Of a stretch of 64,000 nucleotides of DNA, positions 49,679 through 57,286 are shown one piece after another. The notes under the pieces were generated by a model, which worked only from the letters and a program-made list of their open reading frames with translations, was not told the origin of the DNA and ran no database searches. The position numbers and the translations under genes were made by a program. Positions within the stretch are counted from its first letter, which is position 1. Every line of letters begins with the position of its first letter. The DNA is from JALZKA01 sp033856515 (lineage in GTDB: Bacteria; Actinomycetota; Thermoleophilia; Solirubrobacterales; 70-9). Location of the stretch: positions 103,832 to 167,831 of the forward strand of contig JAWVEY010000048.1 in NCBI GenBank assembly GCA_033856515.1, given 5' to 3'.

Positions 49679-50490
49679 GAGGGCCCACCGGCCAGGGAGA
49701 TGCCGAGCTCGGTCTCAATCGCGCTCTTGAAGGCGTCCATCGCGGCGATGGTATTTGGCCCCGGCCACTCGAGCTCGACGCCGTCGATCGCCGAGAGCGG
49801 CTGGACCTCGCGCCCGGTCGAGGCCATGAACGCCTCGGTGGCGGACCGAAAGTCTTCGACTTCGTACGTGCCTTCCTCGACCTCGATTCCGCGGATCACG
49901 CGGTCGCGGGTGATCGAGTCCAGGATCGGGTTGTCCAAGGAGGGCGTCTTGAGGACGCCGTCGGGGCCCGCCCAGAAGACCGAGGAGGTCGGCGCCTCCA
50001 GCACCACTCCGTCGGGCGTGACGAAGATGGCTTCGTCGGCTCCGCGCTCTTTGGCGATCCGGGTGGCGTGCATGTTCGCGGCGTAGCTCAGCGACTTGAC
50101 GCGGTTCAAGATCACCGTCGGCTGGTAGGCGACCGTCGCGACGGAGGCGGAGTCCGCGTACGGGAAGGGCTTTTCGATCAAGAGCAGCCGCCGGCCGCCC
50201 CTGGTGACGACCACGCGGAGGTTCGCCTCCACCTCGCCGGCCTCAGCCAAGAGGGGCGGGAGCTCGGCCTCGAGGGCCGCGCGGTCGACGGGCAGGTCGA
50301 TCGTCGCTGCCGAGCGCTCCAGACGGTCCCAGTGTTCGTCCATCGCGAACGGGCGGCCCGCGTAGAGGCGTGCGACCTCGAACACGCCGTCGCCGCGGTA
50401 GAGGCCGTCGTCGGGCAGGGTGAGGGTCGCCTCGTTCGTGGGCGTGATCTTGCCGTCCACGCTTGCAAGTTCCGTTACGTCAGGCGTCAC
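49675..50490 (-). CDS. Class IV PLP aminotransferase / aminodeoxychorismate lyase family
   Basis: A 271-residue fold-type IV PLP enzyme. ILNRVKSLSYAANM carries the Schiff-base lysine, DEAIFVTPDGVVLEAPTSSVFWAG holds the PLP-binding Glu and the Ser/Thr loop, and ITRDRVI plus STGREVQPLSAIDG complete the site. It could be a branched-chain amino acid aminotransferase, a D-amino-acid transaminase or 4-amino-4-deoxychorismate lyase; no pab genes are nearby to decide. GTG start with TAGCGT 8 nt upstream. It leads the operon with acyl-CoA dehydrogenase. Confidence 0.87.
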   Translation of the reverse strand: MTPDVTELASVDGKITPTNEATLTLPDDGLYRGDGVFEVARLYAGRPFAMDEHWDRLERSAATIDLPVDRAALEAELPPLLAEAGEVEANLRVVVTRGGRRLLLIEKPFPYADSASVATVAYQPTVILNRVKSLSYAANMHATRIAKERGADEAIFVTPDGVVLEAPTSSVFWAGPDGVLKTPSLDNPILDSITRDRVIRGIEVEEGTYEVEDFRSATEAFMASTGREVQPLSAIDGVELEWPGPNTIAAMDAFKSAIETELGISLAGGPS

Positions 50491-50498
50491 GGGCGGGC

Positions 50499-50504
50499 AC
50501 GCTA
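50499..50504 (-). promoter_or_regulatory. -10 box of the aminotransferase operon
   Basis: TAGCGT on the minus strand ends 8 nt before the GTG at 50490. Confidence 0.4.
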
Positions 50505-50553
50505 CCGCACCCAGCCACGATCCCCAATTTGAAGTATGTCCTGCAGGCGAAGG

Positions 50554-50567
50554 TTGTCATTTGACAA
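50554..50567. promoter_or_regulatory. Palindrome TTGTCATTTGACAA in promoter region of LPxTG gene
   Basis: TTGTCA, TT, TGACAA is a perfect inverted repeat. Its right half contains TTGACA, a consensus -35, with AT-rich sequence including GTACTT about 17 nt further on. It could be a regulator site overlapping the -35 of the surface-protein gene. Confidence 0.45.
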
Positions 50568-50654
50568 TACCTAAACCGTAGTAGTACTTTTGCCGCTCAG
50601 TCAACGGTGGCTGAGGGATTTGGATTAGGGAAACAAAAGCCGAAGGAGGCTTTC

Positions 50655-52019
50655 ATGTCGGGTAAGTCCAGGCTAGGAATGGCCATTTGGGGGGCGCTCG
50701 CGACTTTCGCTTTCGCCCTGCCACAAGCAGCGAGCGGCGGAGTGCTCAACGATGTCCTTGGGGGCGTGGACACCGTGAACCAGACGGTCGGCGGCGTCCT
50801 CGGCGGCGCCGGAGGCTCGGGCGGCTCGGGAGGCGCTGGTAGCGCCTCGCCGGCTCCAGCGCCGGCACCCGCACCTACGCCGCAAGCAAGCGGGCCGACG
50901 ACCGAACCGCCGCTGGAAGGCACCATGCCGCATGCGGATGGAGCGGTCATCGACACCGACATCAACAATCCGATCTTGCCCGACCTGGGCGTGACGGTCG
51001 GCCAGTCGCGTGGAGAGCAGGACGCACAGGGGAACTACTCGGGCGTCGTCAAGGTGATTTCGGTCACTGGCCTCGGCAACCCGATCGAGCTCGCTATCGA
51101 GACCGACGAGGGCGAGACCGAGAGCGGTCCGCTTGGCGCGATCAACGATGCGCTCGACGATCTCTGCACGGCGTCGGACCTCTGCCTCAACGTCTTGGAC
51201 TACGACTCGGAGACGACGGACAAGGGCTCCGAGAACTCGTTCAGCGCGGCGAGCGTGGACCTCCTGGGCGGCGTCGTTGCCGCGGAGGCGCTTTCGTCTG
51301 AGGGCAACATCTCGGAGACCAAGAAGTGCCAGACCGCTGACAGTGAGTCGACGGCTGCGGACGTTGGGGTCCTCAGCGACACCGTCGCCGCGGACGTGCT
51401 CGCGGCCGAGTCGGAGTCGACCGCGTGCAACAACGGCACTCCAGACGAGTCGACCAATGACTCCACCGTCGCGGAGCTGAACGGCACGGGCCTTCTGGCT
51501 CTGCTCGGTTGCGACGAGGGCCAGGTCGATGACGAGTTCCCGGGTGCTCCGCTCAACGCGCTCGTCGACGGCGTCTGCAACGGCGACGACAACAACGGTT
51601 CGCAGGCGGATGCCCCGTACAACATCCGCAAGGCGCTTGGGATCGATGTCCTGCCTGCGGTGCTGCCGCTGGTTGGCGTTGGCGTAGACCTCGACGCGAG
51701 CGAGGCCGAGACTCTCGCGCAGGCTCCCGATGAGGAGGAGCCGCCCGAGTGCCCGGATCCGAACAACCCGGACTGCGATGAGGAACCGCCGAAGTGTCCC
51801 GACGCGGACAACCCGGATTGCGGAAACGGTCCGCCTGACGGCCCCCCAAATGGCCCGTTCGGATCGAACAGATCGGGCGGCCCGAGTGCCGACTCGCCGG
51901 ACAACCTGCCGTTCACGGGCGCCGACCTCACGATTCTCGGACTCATCGGAGGGATCGTGATGGCGGCCGGGCTCGGCCTGATGGCATACACGGACAGGCG
52001 GCGCAAGGCGAGTGCCTAG
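50655..52019 (+). CDS. LPxTG-anchored surface protein
   Basis: A 454-residue cell-wall protein. Residues 1-31 are a signal peptide (MAIWGALATFAFALPQAASG). LPFTG at 418-422, a hydrophobic helix and the end RRRKASA form a class E/A sorting signal. The mature part is Gly/Ser/Pro-rich at first, then acidic, with several paired cysteines, and a proline-rich stretch of repeated CPD-NPDC units near 380-400. ATG 50655 has an excellent AAGGAGG site 5 nt upstream, so GTG 50607 is rejected. No sortase gene is in the window. The divergent AT-rich promoter region suggests strong, regulated expression. Confidence 0.85.
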   Translation: MSGKSRLGMAIWGALATFAFALPQAASGGVLNDVLGGVDTVNQTVGGVLGGAGGSGGSGGAGSASPAPAPAPAPTPQASGPTTEPPLEGTMPHADGAVIDTDINNPILPDLGVTVGQSRGEQDAQGNYSGVVKVISVTGLGNPIELAIETDEGETESGPLGAINDALDDLCTASDLCLNVLDYDSETTDKGSENSFSAASVDLLGGVVAAEALSSEGNISETKKCQTADSESTAADVGVLSDTVAADVLAAESESTACNNGTPDESTNDSTVAELNGTGLLALLGCDEGQVDDEFPGAPLNALVDGVCNGDDNNGSQADAPYNIRKALGIDVLPAVLPLVGVGVDLDASEAETLAQAPDEEEPPECPDPNNPDCDEEPPKCPDADNPDCGNGPPDGPPNGPFGSNRSGGPSADSPDNLPFTGADLTILGLIGGIVMAAGLGLMAYTDRRRKASA

Positions 52020-52662
52020 CGCGGTCGCTCCAGGAAGCGCGGGCGCCACTGTGGCGTCCGCGTCCGTGAGTGGACCCGACCGCCGCACCATCTGGCGGCG
52101 GCGGGTCGTGCTCATGGCCATCGTGGGGCTGTTGATCGCGATTCCTGTGACGATTCTCGTGAGCGGGAACAGCGATGCTCCGCCGGCTGATCCTCTCGCC
52201 AAGATCGAGGTGAAGGCGCCGGACGTCGGCCCACAGAAGGTGCAGGACAGCCTGGGCGTGAAGCTCAGGGTGCCCGAGGGTTGGACCCGCGCGGAGAAGC
52301 AGAACGTCCTCGAGCTGCAGAGCAAGGACGGCGCAGCCCGGGTCGCGATCTCGGCGCCGGGACCCGCTGCCGACGCCGACGAGCTTCACTCGCAGGTGAT
52401 CGCCGGCCTCCGAACGTCGTATCGCGACTTCGATGTCGCGAAGAACATCGACAAGGCGCCGGTCGGCGGCCTCAAGGGCCAGGCGACCATTGCGACGGGC
52501 AAGCTGCCGCAAGAGAAGGGCGGATCGGCGCAGAAGATTCTCGTGACGACCGCCGAGGGGAAAGTGCGCGCCTATCTCGTTGTCGTGTTCACTTCAGACA
52601 CGGCGAGCTCATCGGTACTCGAGGCCCAGGCCCTCGTGAACAACCTGCGCTTCACGAAGTAG
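52012..52662 (+). CDS. Membrane-anchored protein of unknown function
   Basis: A 216-residue protein. A basic patch (RRTIWRRR) and the helix VVLMAIVGLLIAIPVTILV at about 31-50 anchor an extracytoplasmic domain beginning VQDSLGVKLRVPEGWTRAEKQNVLELQSKDGAARVAIS. That segment and the closing strand with VEAQALVNNLRF-type end resemble DcrB/PsbP-like folds, a weak similarity. Its GTG start overlaps the end of the LPxTG gene by 8 bp, so the two are made together, which suggests a role with that surface protein. Confidence 0.6.
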   Translation: MPSAVAPGSAGATVASASVSGPDRRTIWRRRVVLMAIVGLLIAIPVTILVSGNSDAPPADPLAKIEVKAPDVGPQKVQDSLGVKLRVPEGWTRAEKQNVLELQSKDGAARVAISAPGPAADADELHSQVIAGLRTSYRDFDVAKNIDKAPVGGLKGQATIATGKLPQEKGGSAQKILVTTAEGKVRAYLVVVFTSDTASSSVLEAQALVNNLRFTK

Positions 52663-52681
52663 CCGGGCCGTTCGCAGCCTC

Positions 52682-52687
52682 TAGCAT
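52682..52687 (+). promoter_or_regulatory. -10 box of DUF899 gene
   Basis: TAGCAT ends 10 nt before the ATG at 52698. Confidence 0.38.
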
Positions 52688-52697
52688 CATCGAGGCC

Positions 52698-53378
52698 ATG
52701 GAAACACCGCCGGTCGTTTCACCTGAAGAGTGGGCTTCCGCCCGCGAGGAGCTGCTTGTCAAGGAGAAGGAGCACACGCGTGCGCGTGACGCACTGGCGG
52801 CGCAGCGGCGCCGGATGCCGTGGATGGCGGTCGAGAAGGAGTACCGCTTCGAAGGTCCGAACGGCGACTTGAGTCTGCACGACCTCTTCGACGGGCGCCG
52901 GCAGCTCATCGTCTACCGCGCCTATTACGGGCCGGAAGTGACGACGACGGCGAAGGGCACCTCCTACCCCGAGCGCGCCTGCATCGGCTGCTCAATGGTC
53001 GCCGACCAGGTCTCGAACCCGGCACACCTGAACGCGCGGGACACGTCGCTCGCATTTGTCTCCCGCGCTCCGCAGGCCGAGATCCAGAGCCTCAAGGAGC
53101 GCCACGGATGGGACTTCATTCCCTGGTACACGCTTACCGACGACTTCGACGGCGACTTCGGGGTCGGCGAGTGGCATGGCCATAACGCGTTCATCAGGGA
53201 GGGAGACCAGATCTTCCGCACCTACTTCATCGATGCGCGCGGCGACGAGGCGATGGGCAGCACCTGGAACTACCTGGACATCACCGCGCTCGGACGCCAG
53301 GAGGAGTGGGAGGACTCGCCGGAGGGCTACCCGCAGACGCCAACCGGACGGTGGCTGGAGTACAACGACGCGTACTGA
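52698..53378 (+). CDS. DUF899 thioredoxin-like protein
   Basis: A 226-residue cytoplasmic protein of the DUF899 family. VVSPEEWASAREELLVKEKEHTRARDALAAQRRRMPW is the characteristic start; LHDLFDGRRQLIVYRAYYGPE leads into a thioredoxin-like fold with CIGCSM, a possible redox CxxC. FNAFIREGD-like and GSTWNYLDITALGRQEEWEDSPEGYPQ are typical late motifs. The ATG is preceded by TAGCAT. The biochemical role of the family is not established. Confidence 0.85.
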   Translation: METPPVVSPEEWASAREELLVKEKEHTRARDALAAQRRRMPWMAVEKEYRFEGPNGDLSLHDLFDGRRQLIVYRAYYGPEVTTTAKGTSYPERACIGCSMVADQVSNPAHLNARDTSLAFVSRAPQAEIQSLKERHGWDFIPWYTLTDDFDGDFGVGEWHGHNAFIREGDQIFRTYFIDARGDEAMGSTWNYLDITALGRQEEWEDSPEGYPQTPTGRWLEYNDAY

Positions 53379-53413
53379 GCTTGGGCCGTCCGGCGCGACG
53401 AAGCTCCCGAGCG

Positions 53414-53419
53414 TAGGAT
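53414..53419 (+). promoter_or_regulatory. -10 box of InlB-repeat protein gene
   Basis: TAGGAT ends 6 nt before the ATG at 53426. Confidence 0.42.
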
Positions 53420-53425
53420 GACCCC

Positions 53426-54538
53426 ATGGGGTCGCGAGGTGGGATCGCACGTACGGCATGCGCACTCGCGATAACGCTCGGGCTCGTCGCTCCCATGGAT
53501 GGCGCCGGAGCCGGCGTCAAGAAGTACCCCAGCACGATTGAGATTGCCTCTGCTGTTTCGGGATCACCCGGTGAGATCGCGGGAACCCTCACCTCGACGA
53601 AGAGCTCTTGCCTCTCCGACCGCAAGGTCAGGATTGTCGACGCTTCATCGCCCAGCGCAACGATCGTGACGACCACGACCGATGGGGATGGGGCTTGGGT
53701 CGCAAGCGGGACGTTCGCCGCGGGCCAGTCGATCTTCGCTCGCGCCTCGAAGGAGGTCCTGGTCAAGCGGAAGAAGATCTGCCGCGGGGATGACTCTCCC
53801 GCGTTCGGAGTGGAGGCGGCGCAGCACTCGCTGACCATCACATCCGCGCACGGAGTCGTCAGCTGCGACGGAGGGCCGTGCGCAGCGTCCTACCCCGAGG
53901 GCATGAATCTCACGCTGACGGCGGTCCCCGAATCGGGATATCTATTCGAGAGCTGGGGAGGCGACTGCAGCGGAGCGACATGTAGCCTCACGATGAGCGC
54001 CGACAAGGCCGTTACCGCAAACTACGACCAGGTCATCTTCTCTGACCCCGTCGACGACACGACTGCCACCGGTTACACGATCGGAAGCGCGGGTCCGAAC
54101 ACCTGGCAGCGCGTCAACTCGAGTAATGATCAGCGGGCGAGCATCGTCTGGCGCGGCGGCAGCTCCACCGACGGAGCGAACTACGTCCGCGATTGCTCGG
54201 TGGGCACGCCACAGGATCGCATCGTGTCCCTCGAGAAAACGATCGATCTCACCGGGGTTTCAGCGGCGGAAGTGCGATTCCTCGTGATGGACGACGTGCA
54301 GAGCACTGCCTCGGATCAAGCGCGCCTCATCGCCGTGGATGGCGTCACGCCGCATGTACTCCTCACCTGGACGGGCCAATCAACGACATACTCCGAGGCT
54401 GAGGCTGACCTCACGACGTTCGCAGGCAAGGTCATCACGCTTCGCTGGGAGCTCGTGATCCGCGCGGGCAGCTCACTCTCGTGCCCAGCCGGCCGGACGG
54501 GTTTCTTCCTCGACGACATCAAGGTGACGGCTAGGTAG
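53426..54538 (+). CDS. Secreted protein with an InlB/Flg_new-type repeat
   Basis: A 370-residue exported protein. The signal peptide covers about 1-30. Residues about 135-200 (LTITSAHGVVSCDGGPCAASYPEGMNLTLTAVPESGYLFESWGGDCSG) form one bacterial InlB-B-like beta-grasp repeat with two disulfide-forming cysteine pairs. The C-terminal about 170 residues (FSDPVDDTTATGYTIGSAGPNTWQR to FFLDDIKVTAR) look like a jelly-roll or lectin-like beta-sandwich domain. Function unknown; carbohydrate or surface binding is a guess from the fold. TAGGAT is 6 nt upstream. Confidence 0.72.
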   Translation: MGSRGGIARTACALAITLGLVAPMDGAGAGVKKYPSTIEIASAVSGSPGEIAGTLTSTKSSCLSDRKVRIVDASSPSATIVTTTTDGDGAWVASGTFAAGQSIFARASKEVLVKRKKICRGDDSPAFGVEAAQHSLTITSAHGVVSCDGGPCAASYPEGMNLTLTAVPESGYLFESWGGDCSGATCSLTMSADKAVTANYDQVIFSDPVDDTTATGYTIGSAGPNTWQRVNSSNDQRASIVWRGGSSTDGANYVRDCSVGTPQDRIVSLEKTIDLTGVSAAEVRFLVMDDVQSTASDQARLIAVDGVTPHVLLTWTGQSTTYSEAEADLTTFAGKVITLRWELVIRAGSSLSCPAGRTGFFLDDIKVTAR

Positions 54539-54550
54539 AGAACGCCTCGG

Positions 54551-55783
54551 TCAACGGGCGGCGGGGTTCTCAATCACGGTCGCCAGTCCCTGGCCGACGC
54601 CCACGCATAGCGCGGCGACTCCGTAACGCAGGCCCTCGCGCTTGAGCTCGCGCGCGAGAGTTCCTGCGAGGCGGGCGCCCGAGCAGCCGAGCGGGTGCCC
54701 AAGCGCGATTGCTCCGCCGTTCACGTTCAGGATCTCGGGGTCGATGCCGAGCTCGCGCTGGCAGGCGAGGACCTGCGCGGCAAATGCCTCGTTGATCTCG
54801 ACCCGGCCGATTGCCTCGAGGTCGAGCTTCGCGGCTTGGAGCGCCTTGCGGATCGCGGGGATTGGCCCGATGCCCATCACGGCAGGATCGACGCCGGCGA
54901 CGCCGATGGCGACGATGCGGGCGAGCGGCTCTGCGCCCAGTTCCTCCATCCCACGGTCGTTCGCCATGACCAGACACGCCGCGCCGTCGTTCAAGGTCGA
55001 GGCGTTCCCCGCGGTGACGGTGCCGCCCTCGCGGAAGACCGGGCGGAGCTTGGCCAGCGACTCGAGCGAAGCGTCGGCCCGAGGCCCCTCATCCGTACCA
55101 ACCGTTAAGGGGACTGTCCCCTTCTTCGCGGGAGGCACTTCGATTGGGACGATTTCTTCGCTGAAGACGCCCTTTTCAGTCGCGGCGACGGCTCGCTGGT
55201 GGCTTGCGAGGGCGAACGCGTCCTGGTCTTCGCGAGAGATGGAGTAGCGCTCGGCCACGTTCTCGGCCGTTTCGCCCATCGACTCGGTCGAGTGCATCTC
55301 GGCCATACGGGGGTTGATGAGGCGCCAGCCAAGCGCGGTGTCGTGCATGGTCTCCGGGCCGCGAGGCAGGCCCTTCAGTGGTTTTGGCACGACCCAGGGC
55401 GCGCGGCTCATCGACTCGGCGCCGCCCGCGAGGTAGTAGTCGCCCTCACCAAGGCGCAGTGCGCGCGAAGCCGCGTTCACCGCTTCCAGGCCGGACGCGC
55501 ACAGGCGGTTCACGGTGACGCCGGGCACCTCGACCGGAAGGCCGGCAAGGAGGCTGCACATGCGCGCCGCGTCTCGGTTGTCCTCGCCAGCCTGGTTCGC
55601 GGCGCCCCAGTAGACGTCGGTGATGCGCTCGGGATCGAGGCCGGTGCGCTCGAGCGCCGCCTCGATCGTCCTCGCGCCCAAGTCGTCGGGGCGGACGCCG
55701 GCGAGGGCTCCGCCGTAGCGACCCATGGGCGTCCGGACTGCATCGACGATGAATGCTTCTGGCACGGGCGGCGATTCTGACAC
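54551..55783 (-). CDS. Acetyl-CoA acyltransferase (thiolase)
   Basis: A 410-residue thiolase. Cys95 in NRLCASGLEAV is the acyl-accepting nucleophile, GHPLGCSGAR has the catalytic His, and CVGVGQGLATVIE the second catalytic Cys. It is similar to beta-ketoadipyl-CoA and 3-ketoacyl-CoA thiolases (VDAVRTPMGRYGGALAGVRPDDL). Residues about 219-227 read KKGTVPLTV, the in-frame translation of the palindrome at 55105-55125, in a surface loop between the halves. It could finish the beta-oxidation cycle encoded at 46510-49678. GTG start; no clear -10 box within 10 nt. Confidence 0.93.
   Translation of the reverse strand: MSESPPVPEAFIVDAVRTPMGRYGGALAGVRPDDLGARTIEAALERTGLDPERITDVYWGAANQAGEDNRDAARMCSLLAGLPVEVPGVTVNRLCASGLEAVNAASRALRLGEGDYYLAGGAESMSRAPWVVPKPLKGLPRGPETMHDTALGWRLINPRMAEMHSTESMGETAENVAERYSISREDQDAFALASHQRAVAATEKGVFSEEIVPIEVPPAKKGTVPLTVGTDEGPRADASLESLAKLRPVFREGGTVTAGNASTLNDGAACLVMANDRGMEELGAEPLARIVAIGVAGVDPAVMGIGPIPAIRKALQAAKLDLEAIGRVEINEAFAAQVLACQRELGIDPEILNVNGGAIALGHPLGCSGARLAGTLARELKREGLRYGVAALCVGVGQGLATVIENPAAR
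55105..55125. repeat. AAGGGGACWGTCCCCTT palindrome inside the thiolase gene
   Basis: Perfect 17-bp odd palindrome AAGGGGACTGTCCCCTT with flanking T/C, translated in frame as KKGTVPL on the minus strand. Confidence 0.9.
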
Positions 55784-55799
55784 GGCGGGCGTTTGCCTC

Positions 55800-55805
55800 T
55801 ATCGT
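55800..55805 (+). promoter_or_regulatory. -10 box of small membrane protein gene
   Basis: TATCGT ends 10 nt before the GTG at 55816 and favours that start over the GTG at 55804, which it overlaps. Confidence 0.35.
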
Positions 55806-55815
55806 GGATCGCACC

Positions 55816-56139
55816 GTGGAGTTCATCCTCATCTCCTTCGGACTGGTGGCCGGGCTGGTCGTGGTGCTCGTCCTCCTCGCGAGGGCCTACCCCGGAAGTG
55901 GCGCGGACCTCCTCGACTGGAAGCCGACGCGCTCGTACGAGACGGAGGCGATGCTGGAGCTCGACGACGTCCAGCAGATGATCGAAGCGCAGAACGCCTA
56001 CCGCCGCAAGCGGGGCGCGCCTGAGCTGACCGAGGCGGACGCGCACCGTATGGCCGACGAGGACAACGCGATTCGCGAGAGGGCACGCGCCAACTACGAC
56101 AAGCGTCTCGACGAGCTCGAGGACGAGTTCGGGGTCTGA
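55816..56139 (+). CDS. Small membrane-anchored protein
   Basis: A 107-residue protein. One N-terminal helix (ILISFGLVAGLVVVLVLLARA) is followed by WKPTRSYETEAMLELDDVQQMIEAQNAYRRKRG and a highly charged helical tail (NAIRERARANYDKRLDELEDEFGV). I recognise no family. Starts at GTG 55804 or upstream codons are possible alternatives. The stop codon TGA lies inside the palindrome GGGGTCTGACCCC. Confidence 0.55.
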   Translation: MEFILISFGLVAGLVVVLVLLARAYPGSGADLLDWKPTRSYETEAMLELDDVQQMIEAQNAYRRKRGAPELTEADAHRMADEDNAIRERARANYDKRLDELEDEFGV

Positions 56140-56143
56140 CCCC
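56131..56143. repeat. GGGGTCTGACCCC palindrome at a stop codon
   Basis: Perfect 13-bp odd palindrome of the same family as 37847-37952; the TGA inside it ends the small membrane protein gene. Confidence 0.9.
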
Positions 56144-56152
56144 CGTCGAGTC

Positions 56153-56629
56153 GTGGCGCGGGCGCTCATCGTCGGTTGCGGGTGCCTTGGTACCGAGCTC
56201 GGGAGCGGGCTAGTCGCCGACGGCTGGGCAGTTCGCGGGACGTCGCGGAGCGCTGAGGGCGCGCAGCGGATTGAGGACGCGGGGCTGGAAGGCGTCGTCT
56301 GCGACCCGGACCGGGTCGGCACCGTGCTCGAGCACGTCGGCGACGTCGCCGTCGTGGTGTGGGCACTCGGCGGAGCCACGGGCGCGTCGGCGCCTGACGT
56401 GAACGGCCCGCGCCTGGAGCGGATGCTCGAACGCCTGGTCGACACGCCGGTGCGCGGGTTCGTACTGGACGCGCCGCCCGGCCAGCCCGAGGCGAAGGAC
56501 CTGGTCGCCGCGGCCAGCGAGACGTGGCGCATCCCGGCGCGGGTCGTCGAGGTGGAGCGAACCAGCTCGAGCGACTGGGTGGCGGCCATGCGGGATGCGG
56601 TCGCCGATCTGATCGGCGGCCACGTCTAG
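56153..56629 (+). CDS. Rossmann-fold NAD(P)-binding protein, short
   Basis: A 158-residue protein. RALIVGCGCLGTELGSGLVADGWAVRGTSRS is a dinucleotide-binding beta-alpha-beta unit (GxGxxG), and VAVVVWALGGATG follows as a second strand. It is half the length of normal epimerases and has no YxxxK motif, so it probably binds a nucleotide without classic SDR catalysis. The GTG start lies 14 bp after the preceding gene, suggesting an operon. Function unknown. Confidence 0.65.
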   Translation: MARALIVGCGCLGTELGSGLVADGWAVRGTSRSAEGAQRIEDAGLEGVVCDPDRVGTVLEHVGDVAVVVWALGGATGASAPDVNGPRLERMLERLVDTPVRGFVLDAPPGQPEAKDLVAAASETWRIPARVVEVERTSSSDWVAAMRDAVADLIGGHV

Positions 56630-56636
56630 CCGCGCG

Positions 56637-57218
56637 CTACTGCTCGGTCGAGCGCGGGAAGTCGATGGGCGCCGGCGTCTTTTGCTCGGCGTCCGCCCAC
56701 GGTGCAGGTTCCACTTCGCCCTCGGCCGGAGCTTTGTCGAGCTCGTCCGTCAGGAGCTTGGCGCCGATGAACAGGGCGACGATGACGGCGAGCGCGCCCC
56801 CGTAGACAGCGAGCTGCTTCGCCGGCGAGGCGCCGTAGCGCTTGCCGCCCACCTGGCGGCGCTTGTCGAGCCCCATCGCGTCGACGTCGGAGATCTTGTC
56901 CATGTCGAGCCGCTCCTCGGGAGGGCGGTTCTCGATCACGGTGTTAGGCCCGATCGAAGGCGCGGTCATGTCGGAGCCGTCGTCGCCGTCCTCGGAAGCG
57001 CTGGACGAGGAGCTCTTGCGCCATGGACGGTCGTTGTCGGCGTCGTTGCTCGAGCTGTCGGCCTCCATCTTCGCGGTCTGCTCGTCGGCGTCCTGTACGG
57101 ACTGGAGGAGCTCCTCCTTGTTCATGGAGCTGCGTCCGGTGATCTCGAGCTCGGACGCACGCTCGCGCAGCTCGGCGACGGTCATCTCGTCGAGGCTCTT
57201 TTCGTTCCCTTCAGACAC
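56637..57218 (-). CDS. Rho-N-like domain protein with a C-terminal membrane helix
   Basis: A 193-residue protein. Residues about 8-45 (LDEMTVAELRERASELEITGRSSMNKEELLQSVQ) are a Rho termination factor N-terminal (SAP-like) helical domain, which usually binds nucleic acid. A long acidic Ser-rich linker follows, then a helix LAVYGGALAVIVALFIGAKLL at about 136-156 and a short acidic extracytoplasmic end. A membrane-tethered Rho-N domain is an unusual combination. GTG start with TACAGT 8 nt upstream. Confidence 0.7.
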   Translation of the reverse strand: MSEGNEKSLDEMTVAELRERASELEITGRSSMNKEELLQSVQDADEQTAKMEADSSSNDADNDRPWRKSSSSSASEDGDDGSDMTAPSIGPNTVIENRPPEERLDMDKISDVDAMGLDKRRQVGGKRYGASPAKQLAVYGGALAVIVALFIGAKLLTDELDKAPAEGEVEPAPWADAEQKTPAPIDFPRSTEQ

Positions 57219-57226
57219 TCAACGGA

Positions 57227-57232
57227 ACTGTA
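57227..57232 (-). promoter_or_regulatory. -10 box of Rho-N protein gene
   Basis: TACAGT on the minus strand ends 8 nt before the GTG at 57218. Confidence 0.4.
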
Positions 57233-57286
57233 ATGGCCCGAACGGCCAATCGCCACCGACAACCGTCCCGCGGGCACTCGGCTCCT

